From positions 868,001-932,000 of the forward strand of contig NZ_CP037940.1 of NCBI RefSeq assembly GCF_004358325.1: 64,000 bases of DNA, read 5' to 3'. The notes beneath the pieces were generated by a model. It had not been told where the DNA came from, did not search any database, and worked only from the letters and a program-made list of their open reading frames with translations. Position numbers and translations under genes: made by a program. This document shows, piece after piece, positions 62,961-64,000 of the stretch (the first letter of the stretch is position 1; the number at the start of each line of letters is the position of its first letter). The stretch is from Periweissella cryptocerci (GTDB taxonomy: Bacteria > Bacillota > Bacilli > Lactobacillales > Lactobacillaceae).

Positions 62961-63245
62961 AATCATTTTTCCTTCACACTTTTTATCTCGTACTGTTAGC
63001 CCAAAATCCAGTTGATCGCCCACCGCTGTTACATTATGAATTCCAAATGGAACTCGTTCCATTACTCCTGGTATGGCAGTATGGTGCCATGTTGTACCTA
63101 CTATTTTCCCACCAACGTGTTGATTAAGCCAGTCAAACTGAATTTTATCACTACTTAACCATAAACTCTTTGGTAATTCAACAGCATTTATCACTAAATC
63201 AGCCGAATAAAAATCAGCAAGCCTTGTAGTCCCATTTCCAATTTT
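62961..63245 (-). pseudogene. WHH/HNH-type nuclease toxin relic, in frame with the SUKH gene
   Basis: The minus strand reads IGNGTTRLADFYSADLVINA, then KIQFDWLNQHVGGKIVG and TTWHHTAIPGVMERVPFGIH. T-W-H-H, then G-x-M-x-x-V-P and I-H-N are the core of WHH-type HNH nuclease toxins. The usual histidine/glycine end after I-H-N is altered. An upstream stop cuts it off from any N-terminus, and no stop separates it from the immunity gene. Confidence 0.65.
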
Positions 63246-63331
63246 TTAGTTTTGTATGATTTGAGTGGTCAAAAAAAGGCCTTAAAAATTCCGTTACACC
63301 ATTGAAGATCTATTTACAAATCAAGTCAAAA

Positions 63332-63784
63332 TTACAAAGTTGATAGTTCAAAAAAGGCATCCAACAATTCATCTAATTTTGTAAATTCAGTAATTTCACT
63401 TCCTGATGGTGAATCCAAGAGACGATATACATTCATCAGTGAATCAAAGACAAATATACTTTCACCAGATTCTCCCAGAAATAAATACTTTCTATTGTCT
63501 TCAACTTCATACCATAATTCATTCCGTTCGATAATTCCATATACTATCCCCGCATTGATTTTTGGAATTATATCTTCGTCAGCTCCATATAAAGAATATC
63601 CATTAAATTCAATTCCGTTATGCAAACCAAGAAAATGTATATATTCACTAGGCAAAACTTTATTCAATGTAACCTTGATTGCAGCAGTTAATCGATAATA
63701 TTCATCATCAGACAGTCCTTCATTTAATTTTTTATCACGCCTTTGCGTCCGTTCTTCAATGAATTGTAAATCTTCTTTCCACAT
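63332..63784 (-). CDS. SUKH-like immunity protein (YrhA type)
   Basis: 150 residues. An N-terminal helix is followed by VTLNKVLPSEYIHFLGLHNG, GYSLYGADEDIIPKINAGIV, YLFLGESGESIFVFD and the FTKLDELLDAFFEL end, as in SUKH proteins of the YrhA type. It lies 22 bases downstream of an HNH toxin end (63807-64000), so it is the likely immunity gene of that toxin. Confidence 0.8.
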   Translation of the reverse strand: MWKEDLQFIEERTQRRDKKLNEGLSDDEYYRLTAAIKVTLNKVLPSEYIHFLGLHNGIEFNGYSLYGADEDIIPKINAGIVYGIIERNELWYEVEDNRKYLFLGESGESIFVFDSLMNVYRLLDSPSGSEITEFTKLDELLDAFFELSTL

Positions 63785-63806
63785 ATACTACACCTCATAT
63801 ATTTGA

Positions 63807-64000
63807 TTATTTTGGATTATAAATATTGTTTTTGATGAATGGCCAATTGATTATTCTCTTATCACCCGGCTTCATCCCTTTTGTACTTGATCTTTGATAA
63901 TTGGTAATCACCTTATGGTATGGTTCATTTTTAACTAACACCAAATTGCTAAAATCATTAGTCCCACTATCGTCTAATGGCAATTGATGATGGACTTGCC
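63807..64000 (-). CDS. C-terminus of an HNH nuclease toxin, continues past the edge
   Basis: The last 64 residues of a protein entering from the right: VHHQLPLDDSGTNDFSNLVL, VKNEPYHKVITNYQRSSTKG, then GDKRIINWPFIKNNIYNPK and a stop. H-H-x-L-P-L-x-x-x-G-x-N-D-x-x-N-L-x-L and the later P-Y-H complete an HNH active site. It probably belongs to a large LXG or similar type VII-secreted toxin whose body lies outside the window. Confidence 0.75.
   Translation of the reverse strand, partial: QVHHQLPLDDSGTNDFSNLVLVKNEPYHKVITNYQRSSTKGMKPGDKRIINWPFIKNNIYNPK

Noticed and set aside
1..64000. tRNA, rRNA, CRISPR arrays, T-box leaders or integrase-flanked islands
   Set aside because: None were seen: no T-box AGGGTGGNACCGCG motif, no regularly spaced repeats with unique spacers, and no integrase or transposase gene.

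Overview
The window reads as chromosomal DNA of a heterofermentative lactic acid bacterium of the Weissella/Periweissella type. The clearest pointer is the FemABX aminoacyltransferase at 38726-39751, whose length and sequence pattern match the FemX described from Weissella viridescens. Gram-positive sortase substrates, AGGAGG-type ribosome binding sites and a CcpA-type cre site agree. No rRNA, tRNA, CRISPR array, IS transposase or prophage module was found.

Left part (0-12.5 kb): a ROK fructokinase cut by the window edge, with a perfect cre upstream. A MerR regulator, an NAD(P)-binding reductase and a MarR-controlled heterodimeric ABC exporter follow. A 1198-residue BspA-type leucine-rich-repeat wall protein comes next, then small membrane genes, including an intact DUF3139 gene beside a frameshifted copy.

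Middle (13-35.8 kb): a second BspA-type wall protein and a coiled-coil protein with a DUF2325-like end. A three-gene envelope operon (class A beta-lactamase-fold lipoprotein, a second lipoprotein, a secreted protein) sits behind a terminator-like leader. Next are a two-gene ABC exporter, a DHA2 MFS pump divergent from a TetR regulator with two operators, and an Mga-like regulator divergent from three small exported proteins. A YtgP/MurJ-type flippase is paired with an ATP-grasp ligase.

Right-centre (36-55.3 kb): an AT-rich lipase plus glycine-zipper membrane protein pair, FemX, two genes with homologous terminator leaders, and a GH24-LysM lysozyme. A block of large surface proteins follows: one internalin-like protein, two more BspA-type LPxSG proteins, and one beta-helix plus Ig-repeat protein.

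Right end (55.7-64 kb): an AT-rich polymorphic-toxin immunity array, all leftward. Immunity genes (several SMI1/KNR4-like, two GAD-like paralogues, one barstar-like, others unassigned) alternate with C-terminal remnants of toxins (HNH, WHH and barnase types, and unknown ones). The end of a further HNH toxin enters from the right edge. Three immunity proteins of unrelated families end in the same lysine-rich KKKK-x-x-GLF tail, each followed by the same terminator repeat. A fourth copy of tail and terminator is present but frameshifted.

Across the whole window a TIR-bounded intergenic element recurs about nine times. Its core folds into three hairpins, with paired substitutions that preserve the stems.
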